Origin: Microdochium bolleyi
Lineage: Eukaryota; Ascomycota; Sordariomycetes; Xylariales; Microdochiaceae
DNA: 64,000 nucleotides
NCBI GenBank assembly: GCA_001566295.1
Contig: KQ964247.1
Span: 372,001-436,000, forward strand
Direction of reading: 5' to 3'
The notes under the pieces were generated by a model that made no database searches, was not told where the DNA came from, and worked only from the letters and a program-made list of their open reading frames with translations. This document shows positions 24,090-34,981 of the stretch, in pieces. The first letter of the stretch is position 1. Each line of letters opens with the position of its first letter. The position numbers and the translations under genes were made by a program.

Positions 24090-25035
24090 GCTTTTCAGCC
24101 ACTCGAGTTTTCTTCATGTTTGTCCTGTCTGTTCTTACTGGATGCACTCGCATTTCGATGACGTTTGAAGTTATACCCCTGGCGTGGAATGTTGTTTCTG
24201 GCAATTTTTTATTGTTCTCCGTATAAATAATGCCTCCTCAGGCGCCTTTCATAGTACCTCGACTCCGAAATACACCTACTGAATTTCCAATCTTCTCTAA
24301 TCTCATTTCATATCGGGATACGACTTACTCAGAAGAGGATCTGTGCACGAATTGAATGCGTGAAGCCTGTTGTCACTTTCAGCTTCGCTGGCCTGTGCAA
24401 GGAGGCAAACATTGAGGGATTGTGTGACGCGCAGGACTGCACGTTCAGGATCCCCCATGTTGTGAATTTTTTTCCGGCCATGTGGAGGAGGTATGTTGCT
24501 GCGATGGCTGATTGAACTGTATACCACTTCAATGCGCTGAGGCGGTTGAAGTATATTAAAAGTGCTCCGTTTCTCGGTTCGCTGTCTGCTGCTTTCAAGT
24601 GCCACCACGCTGAGCTCCCAACAAGGACCACTTCTCCCGTATCCGGCATCCGTTAGTTAACACAAAACAAACATCTCGTGCGACCTGATCAAGATTGCCA
24701 TGAAATACCTCACGGCCCAGGCTTCATCTGGGGGACCAGCATCCTGTTGAGGCGGGGCCTCTATTAAATTGACGAGGGGAAGCTCCATTTCCCCTACTGC
24801 TCCACCTCGTCGCGTGCGCATTCCCGAAGGTCCGCAACCGCCGAGAAAGAGGACGAGCTTAGTGTGCCTCGGTCTTGCCAGACCGTCCAACAACAACAAT
24901 CGGAGCAGTCACGACACCTTCCTCGAGCGCTTTCCGGATGGCTTGATCGCCTGGTCGTGCCGTCAGCATCGCCCCTCCCGGCAGCAGCCCACTGCCACGG
25001 TCGCTGTTGCTGCACTTTGCTGCCCCTCCCCCGCC
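24090..25035. other. Intergenic stretch between the RGS gene and pantothenate kinase
   Basis: About 950 bases. The first part is T-rich 3' UTR of the RGS gene. The frame of pantothenate kinase is open for about 270 bases upstream of its ATG, but no ATG in frame supports an earlier start. Confidence 0.45.
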
Positions 25036-26850
25036 ATGGCCCAACCAGCACCCCGCGACGACATCTACCAGGCCGAGGCCGCGGTCCCAGACCGCAGTGT
25101 CACAAATGATGCGAATGACACGAGCACGACGGCACCAGCGGCACAGACGGCGGCGACTGCGCCTGGCCGAAGACCGCGGACAGCCACAAACACAGCCGAG
25201 ATCGACAGCACCATACACCACCCGGGCTCCGTCCGCATCAACGTTAAGGGCGCTTTTATCGTCGACGGCACCGAGCCCGGTACACCCGCTCCGACCTCAA
25301 ACTCGGCCACCTCATCCATCCTCGGCGGCGGCGGCAACAGTCCCGGCTTGCCCCCGCACACTGGAAGCGGCAGCAATGGCGGTGGCAGCGGCGGCTACCA
25401 CGAGACCAAGGATATTCGCCTGCCGAACCACACGGCCGTCGTGAGCCACATCGCCGTCGATATCGGCGGCTCCCTCGCCAAGCTCGTATACTTCTCCCGT
25501 GAGGCGCACTCGCGCGAGCCGGGGGGCCGGCTCAACTTCCTCTCGTTCGAGACGGACCACATCGACGACTGCATAGAGTTCATGCACCACCTTAAGGACA
25601 AGCAGCTCGCCCTCAACAGCTCGGTGCCCTCGGACCTCTGCGTCATGGCGACTGGTGGTGGCTCCTTCAAGTACTACGACAGAATACGGAAGCGGCTCGG
25701 AATCGACGTGCACCGTGAGGATGAGATGGAGTGCTTGATTATCGGTAAGTGACACCGAGCAAGGAAATTTGCACTCGGCAGATCGGAAGCTCGAACGGTT
25801 GGAAGCGAAGGGCTGACTTTACCTTGTGTGATCACCGCAGGTCTGGACTTCTTCATCACCGAGATACCGCGCGAGGTCTTCACATATTCGGAGACAGATC
25901 CGATGCATTTCGCCGAGCCCGATGAAAACATATACCCGTATATGCTGGTCAATATTGGCTCCGGCGTCAGCATCCTTAAGGTCTCCGGCCCCCGGACGTA
26001 TGAGCGCGTCGGCGGCACATCGCTGGGTGGCGGCACGCTGTGGGGTCTGCTCTCGCTCTTGACGGGTGCCGAGAACTTCGACGAGATGCTTGACATGGCG
26101 GCGCACGGCGACAACACAAAGGTCGACATGCTCGTGGGCGATGTTTACGGCGCAAACTACGGCAAAATCGGGCTCAAGACCACGACAATTGCCAGCTCTT
26201 TTGGCAAGGTATTCCGCCTGAAGCGGGAGGCTGGGCACGAGGCTGAGGACAGCGGAGGCTGGACCAACGGCGACGGCGAGCGGGAGGAACCCGATGTTCC
26301 TGGCGCTGATGAACATCAGGACGCATCAGCGGCAACACAAACGGCACCCCAAGAGACACAGCCGCAGGCATCATTACAACCACCACCAGCCGAGGAAGAA
26401 TGGGCATATCCTTCTCCCACACCGCCGGTCAAAAAGCCCGGCCAGACTGACGACGAGTCGGGCAACCGCTTTTCGAGTGCAGATATCTCTCGGTCTCTGC
26501 TGTACGCCATCAGCAACAACATCGGACAAATCGCGTACCTGCAGTCTCGTGTACACAACCTCAACCACATCTACTTTGGCGGCTCCTTCATTCGAGGCCA
26601 CCCGCAGACTATGAACACGCTGTCGTACGCCATCAAGTTCTGGTCCAAGGGGTCCAAGAAGGCGTACTTCCTGCGGCACGAGGGGTACCTGGGCGCTGTG
26701 GGCGCATTCCTCAAGAGGCAGCCCCGCAACTGGGGTCGCAGAGGTAGCTTCGAGGAAGGACAGGGCTTGGAGGCGAGAATGAGTCGGCGCGAAGTGGCCA
26801 ACGCTTCTGCTCCGCTCAAAGCTGCTGCGGACGAGGTGGCTGTCGAGTAG
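25036..26850 (+). CDS. cab1: Pantothenate kinase (type II, eukaryotic)
   Basis: Phosphorylates pantothenate, the first and rate-limiting step of CoA synthesis. Exons 25036-25744 and 25841-26850 give 572 aa, with a 96-nt intron that splits a Gly codon (LIIGLDFF). The ASKHA fold is visible: HIAVDIGGSLAKLVYFSR from about residue 138, VMATGGGSFKY, YMLVNIGSGVSILKV and RVGGTSLGGGTLWGLLSLL (nucleotide and substrate site), and IYFGGSFIRGHP near the end. Two features differ from compact relatives. There is a low-complexity Ala/Thr/Gly-rich N-terminal extension of about 135 residues, and a Pro/Gln/Glu-rich insertion at about 366-444 between KVFRLKREA and FSSADISRSLLYAISNNIG. Both are probably disordered. 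The C-terminus is basic, then alanine-rich. Confidence 0.94.
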
Positions 26851-28799
26851 TGGCCAAGTTGTTCACAGGGCTCAAAACTACGTCACCGAGACACGTTTTT
26901 GATTGGGAACTAGGATCGTCTCGGAGTTTACCATTTTCATGGGTTAGGGCGTAAGCCCGTGTGAAGCTATTGTAAAGAGAACAACAGATGAATTGGATAC
27001 CCCTTCTTTTGCCACCTCACAGATACCAGCAGCTCGCGCGTTCGGATACGGTGGTCTTGTAAGGTTGTATACCATAGGGATAGGCAGTTCAAGAAGAAAA
27101 CCGCAACAGCATATAATCTCCAGCCTTCCGGGACGAGCCCGAGTGGGCTCTGATACCTGGTTCCGACCAACTCGGCTCGCGGTATGTACATTTCATCAAG
27201 TCGCAACCGTTTCAGGACTCCACCCAAGGCTCAGGTCATGACTTGCGTGCCGTAGTCCTGCCAACCTCTGCTTTCTCGTCCCTTTGCGTGGTACGTCGGG
27301 GTCTTGATACAGTACCTCCTCGCTCTTTGTGTTTCCCGCTTGTGTCTCCCCTTTTCTTGGGAATAGTGTATCATCGCACTGGGGATCGTTCTGTCCGTCC
27401 AAGCGAGCTATAAACCTACTGCTCTCTCTCGTCGAATCTTCCGAGAGAAGAGGTCCTGCAACATTCAGTGACGGGATGACGCATTGTAGTCGCCTCGAGC
27501 GATGACGCTCTTTCGATTAGAAATTTGTAGGTGTTCCTGACATCGTCGTTGCAAGTATCATGGCGTGGTATGGCAAGCCCAACGAGAAACAAGAAACGAA
27601 GAAAGCAGTTCCACACCCAGCGAAGTGCAAGTGTACGTGTCACAATATGCAATGCATAGCTGTGGCACACACACACACACACACACAAACACACGACAGA
27701 AGGACACCAAAAGTTTGGCGCTCCACCTATGGCCCATCGGCTCGTTGAGCTCTTCCGCGAGGACCAGCGTCTACGCAAAGTACAAAGTCTCGAAGCCTTG
27801 CGCGTTTCTTGAAGATTATAACACCCCCCCTCCCCCAGGGGGGACGATGCAAAACTTATCACATTCACAATGGCAGATAAGAGAGTGTGGTTCTTAGGGG
27901 CAAAAAGCCGAACACGGACGGCCGATAAGACCTCAGCAGGCGGCAGAAACCAGGAAGCCTCGGTGTCGAGGACCACCAGCAAGCAAGGTCGGGCCTTTAA
28001 TCTTGTTGAATAAGAGACGGCTCGCGGCTCAGTACTTTTCGCTTCTGATTCGACACCCCCTGCCGACTTCCGCAACGAGACAGTTCTAACAATGGCGACG
28101 ATGTGAGACTGAGAAGCCAGTGTTTCGACCATCCTTCCTAATTCTCTTTTATTCCTGTTTCTTATTGCGTAACGGACGCAGGCATGGCTCCATCAGAGCA
28201 GGGACTTACACGCCGTGCCGGTGAGTGCCGTGTTTGAGTAGACCTAGACAACGTACGCCGCCTGCGTACGTGCCGAGGGTCCCGTGACGTCATCCTTCCA
28301 TAATCGTTCACCTGGAAGCCTCGTCTCGGAGCATTTCTTGCGTAAGCTCATGTATAAAGATGGACTCGAGACAAGAACGAGCAGACGGGGCACGCGGAAG
28401 ATCTCCGATCTCAGAGAATCCGCAGGGCTTACGGAGCATGGACCGCCCCGGAAGGACTCATTGTCTCACGAGTCGAGGCGGTCACCGTCGCTCTCCCGAC
28501 GCTCGCCACCGGAGCAAACAATCACATACCGCCAGGGGGCAGGATTCGCATGTTATGGCATGCAGATCCACTGGTCCTCTTTGATATGCATATTGCATGT
28601 GAGACCCATGCGGCCTTTCACGCCTGTTTCGAAATCTCCAGCATGGACCCCGACGGGAGATATTCCGGATGCCTGCCTACGGACATGTGGCAAGGCCGTC
28701 AAGCTCGTCCCCTGACGGTGGCGAAACGACCTTCGCTGAATCCCTCGCTGATTCTGGTTGCATTCGCAGTCGCCAAGATGAATCGTACGAGGACTCCGT
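26851..28799. other. Intergenic stretch between pantothenate kinase and the 2OG oxygenase
   Basis: About 1.95 kb between convergent genes. Contains a CA microsatellite and a C-run/G-run pair (27823-27843). The reverse frame 27416-28132 reads through the microsatellite as a Cys-Val run and lacks domains, so it is not called. Confidence 0.45.
27666..27694. repeat. CA microsatellite
   Basis: About 29 bases of almost pure CA repeat with one AA interruption near its right end. It is in a non-coding gap. Confidence 0.85.
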
Positions 28800-30096
28800 T
28801 TACTTGCGGACCACGAGATCGGTCCGGAGAATCCACTTGACGCCTTGCAGGACCTCACGGCCCGCATGCTATTGAGGACGTACCCGTTAGCTCTGGCCAC
28901 AAGCATGGGCGGCGGCAGTAAGCCAACTCAACTTGACACATCCACTCACCAGCAAACAGTCATCGCCATGCTTGTGTAGCAAAAGCATGCCGGCCTCGGG
29001 AGATACGGCGATCGCCTCCTTCTCGAGCTCGCGGCCATGCGGGTAGAACACTGTTTCGCCTCCGACACAGTCATCGGTCAGGTATAACAACACGGTCCAC
29101 GTTGTCTTGCCCGCCACTTCAGACGTCTCGTTGGGCTTCAGCGAAACCAAGTTGGAATCATCATCTGGAAGACCATGGTGTTAGCTTGTGCTGCCGTGGC
29201 GAGACCACTCAATGACATATATGTGACTGCCTGCAGCTGTGCAACTGCGATATTGATCAGGACGTTGGATCTGGGTCGCGATTATGCGTTTCACCATGGG
29301 GTCCAGTCAAGCACGAGCAAGACTGGCGGACCGACCAAGACTACGATGGTCTCGAATGTACGCCGCGGACTGTGGGCGCAAGGATTATGGGCGATAGTCT
29401 GGGCTGTAGGGTCTTCGCAGCTGGTCGGACGAGGCTTACAGTGAGAGTCAAAGAAATGGCCCTTGCAATAACGGTACACTCTGATGTTTGGGTTGAGGCC
29501 GATGACTTCGCCTCCCCTATAGAACGAGCAGGTCAGCACATGCCGCATGTCACGATGCCAAGCTGGGGTCTGTATGTATGGTGTCATTGGCTGCATGCCT
29601 TGCCAGCCATTGATAGACGGTGCTTTTCTTTCTGCGGTTGGCTCTCGCGAGACCTGCATGCATGCCCAGCCAAGCGGAAGGCTTATAGGCAGTTGAGCAA
29701 ATGTTGGTCTTACCACAGATGCCGCGCAGCCTCACCGAGGACGACGTCCTGGAGCCCTGTCTCGCTCCACAGCCGTTGGGCAAAGGCCGGATCCAGCACC
29801 TGGAAGCGATCGTTGACGCGGACAGCCTCGCCTCTCTTGGGGCGGCCGGGGGTCAGCGTCAGCGGCAGTGTCTCGAGGAAACCGACATAGGAACGGCACA
29901 GGCTCCTTGGCCAGAAGTGGCGGACCAGCGCGATCTTGTCGGCGAGCGCCGGCGCTGGGAAGTCGAGCTCGAGCGTGGCGACAGGCAAGGGAGGCCTGAA
30001 CAGAGGCCACGCAGGCGGCTTCACGGCGGTACCCGTGGATGCAGAGGCGTGCGCCAGGGGCGGGCGGGTCTTCTTGGTGGTCTTGTCCTTGGCCAT
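28800..30096 (-). CDS. 2-oxoglutarate/Fe(II)-dependent oxygenase (prolyl-4-hydroxylase-like)
   Basis: Predicted to hydroxylate a protein or small molecule using O2, Fe(II) and 2-oxoglutarate. Reverse strand; four exons 30096-29714, 29516-29440, 29164-28950 and 28868-28800, giving 247 aa. The N-terminus is basic (MAKDKTTKKTRPP) and leads to SLCRSYVGFLETLPLTLTPG and RVNDRFQVLDPAFAQRLW. The fold then reads GLNPNIRVYRYCKGHFFDSH. The Fe ligands HxD come from HYDDSN, whose Tyr codon is split by intron 2. WTVLLYLTDDCVGGETVFYP follows. The distal Fe His is the first residue of the last, 69-nt exon (HAGREVLQGVKWILRTD), where the Arg after WIL is the expected 2OG-carboxylate ligand. All three metal ligands and the 2OG Arg are therefore present. 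Introns 197, 275 and 81 nt. Substrate unknown. Confidence 0.88.
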
Positions 30097-31200
30097 GTGG
30101 CTTGCGGCCCCGCGGTGGCCTTGTCGAGGAGGTCGGATATGCGAGTGACGAGAGGGTGCCCGATGCCTGAGCACAGGAAGGTTCCCTCGCACAGCTGGGC
30201 GGCACCGTGGAAGGTGGGGTGCGGCTTCGCTTCCGCACCGCCGTGATTGGAAGGAATCTCCGTTCTGCTGCTCCTCTGCAGAAAAGCAACGCGCTGTCAG
30301 GGATGCTTGGTTCCAGATATCTGGGTGTTCTCTGCCCGAGCAGATTAATGCAAACCTCGTCGGCAGCTGCACCGCATGCACCCCAGGAGAAGCGCGGGTG
30401 GGAAGCCGCACCGGAGACTCCGCCTCGGGCCTTGCCGTCGAAAAAGCGACATGACTCCAAGGCTAGGGAGGGGCCTTGGACAAGTACAACGTGCGGAATG
30501 CTCGAGATGTCAGTGTCTCCAGCAGAGCTGAAGGCCAAGCCTGCAGATAGAGCCTAGACCAGGTGTCTTGCCGTTCTCCTTCCCGTGTCTGTCCTGTCGA
30601 GCCGAGTGAAGGGCAGCTGTTGCCTTCCTGCATGATCTGCGGACTCTTCATTGGCGTCGACATCCAGACATGCCATGGTGCCGATGCCCATGGCGCTGCT
30701 TCACGTCTCAGATCTGGCGTTCTCTGCCAGGTGGGCTGACTGAATCAAGCCTGTTTCTTTGCTCGCCCCGCAGATGACAAGTGACAAGTCATTCTGGTCT
30801 TGTGTCTCGTCCAGGCGAGGCCCTGGAATCATAGCCCCTACAACGGCTGGCATGGGTCAACGGGGAATCCGGTAGTCTCGTGGTGGCTCTTCAGCATCTT
30901 CGACGCTCAGTTCGTGGGACCCGCAGCTGCATTGTCGAGATGGGCCAGTCACCCACCCTCAGTGACCCAATCATACCGTGCCGGATTCCATAAGAGGGTC
31001 TGGAGGCGGAGAGCCGCTCTCGTTCTTGCCGGTTCCCCAATGCGAGCATTACATGCCACATGCACGTCTAAATATCTTGGTACTTCTCCTGTCCTTGTGG
31101 CTGGCTCAGAAGCTGATGTGAGTCTGGATCAGTTGTGCCACAATCTATTGCTTGTCCCACCGAAATTCCCGGTCTCTCAGCCTACCACATCGGGGAAAGA
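30097..31200. other. Intergenic stretch between the 2OG oxygenase and an orphan gene
   Basis: About 1.1 kb between divergent genes. The forward frame 30800-31204 is open but has no domain, and splicing it to the next frame runs into stops. No supportable gene. Confidence 0.4.
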
Positions 31201-31999
31201 ATGAGCAAACTTACTGGATATACAGAGTTCCTATCCGCTATACTCCAATGCCTACGGGGAGATCTGAAAGCTCGACATATGGGAATTTTCGACATCCAGA
31301 ATGATCCGATCGCCATACCACTCGAAGAGGTTGCTTCGCTGCCGCACGTTCAATCCTTTTACGAATCGCAAGGCCAGCTGATTCGCGCCAGTTGCCTCAC
31401 GAAAGAGCGGAAAACTCTGTGGTCAAGATTTGCTAGAGAAGTTGTTCTCGCTTACACGTCGGTGGCCGCTCCGCCTCCAAGGACAATTCCGGCCACGTCG
31501 ATGCAGAGCCCAATCCAGCATATCCTCAACGCAATCGCCCTGATCACCGAGCTCCGAGATCATGACGCTCGATCACCAGTCCGCAGTGCCGAGCTAGTTC
31601 CATTCGAGAGTGAGCAAGCCAACTCCAAGGCCGAAGAGTACTGGAGAGAAGTGAAGTTGGAGAGTCTTCGTCCATGTCTCCTGCTGGCAGTCCGTGTCCT
31701 GGAAGTGATGCTCCCGGATCGCATGGATTATTGGGAGGAATACCGAGAAAGCCTCCACCGCAAAGAGTGGAAAGATACCTTCATCAACGACTCCCCTAGA
31801 TCCCGCGAAAGCACGTTGATGGGTCCTTCAGATCTTGCTGAGCTTCGACCGCGATTACGTGCCACACGCCGGTAAGTGCGTTCCTGAAATGATTGCCACA
31901 AACGAGCGTCACGCCGGACTGCCCGTTTTGTAACATTGATGCGACCACGATGTCGCTGACACAAGGCGAGGTCCCTACAGATCAATTGAAAGGAGATGA
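31201..31999 (+). CDS. Hypothetical protein, unrecognised
   Basis: I do not recognise this protein. The frame starts at ATG 31201 (MSKLTGYTEFLSAILQCLRG) and is open for 223 codons with coding-like composition. It is mostly helical by eye, with a mixed-charge end (EYWREVKLESLRPCLLLAV, then MDYWEEYRESLHRKEWKD). One base before the in-frame stop (TAA 31873-31875) is a perfect donor GTAAGT at 31872, with a CTGAC branch site and CTACAG acceptor ending at 31980. Splicing changes the tail to RSIERR with a stop at 31997-31999 (229 aa). If the intron is not used, the protein ends at 31875 with 224 aa. More 5' exons cannot be excluded. Confidence 0.45.
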
Positions 32000-33485
32000 G
32001 GCAGTGGACCAGTCGATGTCGTCGTGAAAGTGATACCAAGAGTGCTCGCCTCATGCCTGGCATGAGCATACTTGCATGACAGCGCGGAGCTCGTCCTCCC
32101 CCCCCGTCCCCGTGGAGGCCGAGGCCAAAGCGGTTGCTGATGCTGCGTATGGACAACAAACTGGCTAGTGACAGCCGTCTAATGGGAGATCATAGGCCAC
32201 GTATGCAAACGGCGTCAACAAGCAATAAAATGTCTCCTGCCCCTAAATCCAATTGGCAAGGACTTCGATATTGCGAACGAAATGTGTGCATGTTCGCAAG
32301 CTTGTGGTGCAGGATTGGCTGCGCTGGTATAGAAGCTAAGATGGCATGCAGCTCGCCATGCTCAAGCATGTAGGAGGAGTGCTGGCCAGTTGCGACCGGT
32401 CATACATTCGGCAAGCTCGACAACTGTCGTCGAGCCAAAGTTTTGAGGTGAGTGAGACAGCCGAGAAAGCATGTCTGATCGATGGCAACACCGTCGAGGA
32501 CCGCGAGGACCGTTGACTCGATGGGAACTTTAGGCCGGTGCGAAAAAGAAAGCTCGAGGCAAAATCGTTTCGTACTGTGGAACAAATGGCATTGTCGTTT
32601 GTGAGTCCCTGGTCCTTGTCTAGGATGAATGCCACAAGCTTCAAATTGATTGAGCCGGCATTGACTGGCTCCAAGCGAGCTTGGTTGTTGAAGTGTAGGT
32701 GAGAGCGCTCGTTTCCTGCGTTGAGCTGATTGACGGGTCACGCCGACACCGGGGACCAGGACCGCTAATACACGCGACCTCTACGAGCGTGACAAGCGCG
32801 CGAGATCAAGACTCTGATGGCCTCCGTGCCTTCCTCATATTGTTCCTGTTCGCCCAACAGTGAGTGCCGAGTAGACGATGTGTGCTGTTTGTAGTCCGTA
32901 CGACCGGGATGGTGGAAGGCAGAGAGATGGTCGTCACGGTCCGGCTCAATCAGAAAAGGGCGAGCCATCTTATATCAATAAGAGGGTATACACAGGGAAC
33001 GAAACCGGTGAGCAAATCCTGTCACCCACCTCTATTCAACCGTCGCACAAGCACAGAAATCTCCACATCCTGGCCGGCGTGTTGCGTAACATGATTGGCA
33101 GCCGGCAAGGGGGAAGTGCCAGCATGGCGGAAATCTTTGGCAGGAGTCTTGAGCCGAATTCTTGTCGAAGATGCCCGGAGTGGCCGTCGTGGGCAAGCTC
33201 CCAGACCTGCATGCATCAAAGTGTCGAGGGTGAATTCGCATGTGTAGGGGTGGCAGGCATGGTATTCGCTCGATGCTCGGTGCACAGCATTTGGATGGAA
33301 GGCACAGGTGATTGTGGAGCAGGCGCGAAGTGGGCTCCTGCCAGGTTCCCCGTCTAAACCCTTGCGGGCCCAAAGCTATCGCAAACCCGATCAACCCCCA
33401 AGCAGCGCCTTCTGTGTCCAAACGACAAGCCCACCCGCGCCACACCGTCCGCAACAACCCCTTCGAACCGACGCACACATTCGCA
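32000..33485. other. Intergenic stretch before AIM11
   Basis: About 1.5 kb. Open frames exist, but none shows a domain or fits with splice signals. No gene is supported. Confidence 0.4.
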
Positions 33486-34091
33486 ATGTGGTCATTCGGT
33501 ACGACAATGACCATGGCGGACGACAAGCGACCCGGCAATGCGCCCGCTGCCACGTCCAGTCCAGCTACGACCCCTCCACCACAGTCTGCCATCGTAGACA
33601 GCCCCAACACCGCAGTGGCTCAACTGCCCCCGAGGACAAAGTCGCCGCTGTTCTCGCAACGTTCCATGAGCCAATTCGGCCTGTTCGCAGCAGGCGCGTC
33701 CTTCATGGCTCTCTCTACAATCATCACCCGACGTGCTGTTGCCCGGAAAGTCCGCATCACCACGCCACAGTTTTACAATCAGAGCAACCGCCCAGTATCG
33801 AAGATCGACTCGGACGGGTCGTTCATCGCCGTCGAGGCTCTCGGTCTAGCCACGCTCAATGTGATAGGGTTCGGAATCATGCTGACCGGCGGCATCGCTT
33901 GGGGCTTCGACATTTCCGGCATTGATGATCTGCGTGACATGGCACGTAGATCATACGGTCCAGCCGGTGGTAAGACCGATGAGGAAGCCGAGCGCGAAGT
34001 CGAGGAATGGGTAGCCAAAGTGCTACTCCGAAAGGACCAGAAAGATCAGCCCACAGATAGCACAGAAACCCAACCCAAAAGCAAGTCTTGA
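33486..34091 (+). CDS. aim11: AIM11 family mitochondrial membrane protein
   Basis: Member of the fungal AIM11 family (altered inheritance of mitochondria 11), small membrane proteins of unknown biochemical role linked to mitochondrial inheritance in yeast. Single exon, 201 aa. The N-terminus of about 60 residues is Thr/Pro/Ala-rich and variable. The family core begins at KSPLFSQRSMSQFGLFAAGA with transmembrane segment 1 (FGLFAAGASFMALSTIITRR). Segment 2 is IAVEALGLATLNVIGFGIML followed by TGGIAWGFDISGIDDL. A charged tail after the core (EEAEREVEEWVAKVLLRKDQ) is longer than in yeast. I chose ATG 33486; the frame is open further upstream but has no better start, and Met8 and Met10 are alternatives. 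Confidence 0.9.
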   Translation: MWSFGTTMTMADDKRPGNAPAATSSPATTPPPQSAIVDSPNTAVAQLPPRTKSPLFSQRSMSQFGLFAAGASFMALSTIITRRAVARKVRITTPQFYNQSNRPVSKIDSDGSFIAVEALGLATLNVIGFGIMLTGGIAWGFDISGIDDLRDMARRSYGPAGGKTDEEAEREVEEWVAKVLLRKDQKDQPTDSTETQPKSKS

Positions 34092-34981
34092 TCGTCCGAG
34101 TACGATGAGCACAGGCGGCACGCGCTTCTCGCACACACTATCTATGCACAGCCGCATCTGCAACAAATGCGCGAGGGGCTGATCAAGCATCAAGAGGCAC
34201 ACGAGAGGTTTGCATCGAAGGCAATTCGTCGATTGCCGCATCGGCATGCTTTGAGTTTATCACTGTCTGTCGGCAAGTGTTGTACCAGGATTCCGCCGTG
34301 CTGCCGTCGAGGTATCAAAAGAACACACCTCCGCTCGTACGACGAGAACATTAGCAGTTAAGCCCATCCCGGCAATGTAAAATAGAGAACTGGCAGAATC
34401 GATATCCAGCACAAAGATTACAGTATTCACGATACAACATAGCCTACACCGGTGGCAGAACAGCCTCAATACTGACAAAATAAATCGGCACTCATAGTGC
34501 CATTGTCAATGTCGGTAGTCATGAACTAGCGGATATAATATGAAGCTCGTGTCAAGCCGGAGCGAGGATTCAAGGGATTCGACTGCCTTCGTAGGCCATA
34601 CAGAAGGGATAAAACGGACCGTCATCATTTGCGTACGTCGAGCTGAGACAGAAACTTATCGCTACGGCCTGCCATACTTCTATCGGTACCGACTTCACCT
34701 CGAAATCTCCGCTGCTCCATGCATTTTTGCTTTTTTGAAAAAGGTGGCTACATATCCCCCTACTTACTGAGGCTAAGCTGAGAAAGGGAGTTGAAGTGAA
34801 ATATACCTTGTCAGTGTAGGCGACTACCCTGCATTCCTGTGGTTACTTTTCCTGCCATAAAACATTCCAGTCGGGCCATTCGGCTGGCTTTGTTCATCGA
34901 ATTTGGAGTCAACCAATCCAGCGTCCGATCCTTTCACCTTCCGCTCACTTCATCTTTTGCTTCCACTTTTGAGCAGAATCA
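34092..34981. other. Intergenic stretch before a two-exon orphan gene
   Basis: About 890 bases with no supportable gene. It should contain the AIM11 3' UTR and the next gene's promoter. Confidence 0.4.

Noticed and set aside
27416..28132. 238-codon reverse-strand open frame
   Set aside because: It reads through the CA microsatellite as a Cys-Val run and has no recognisable domain.
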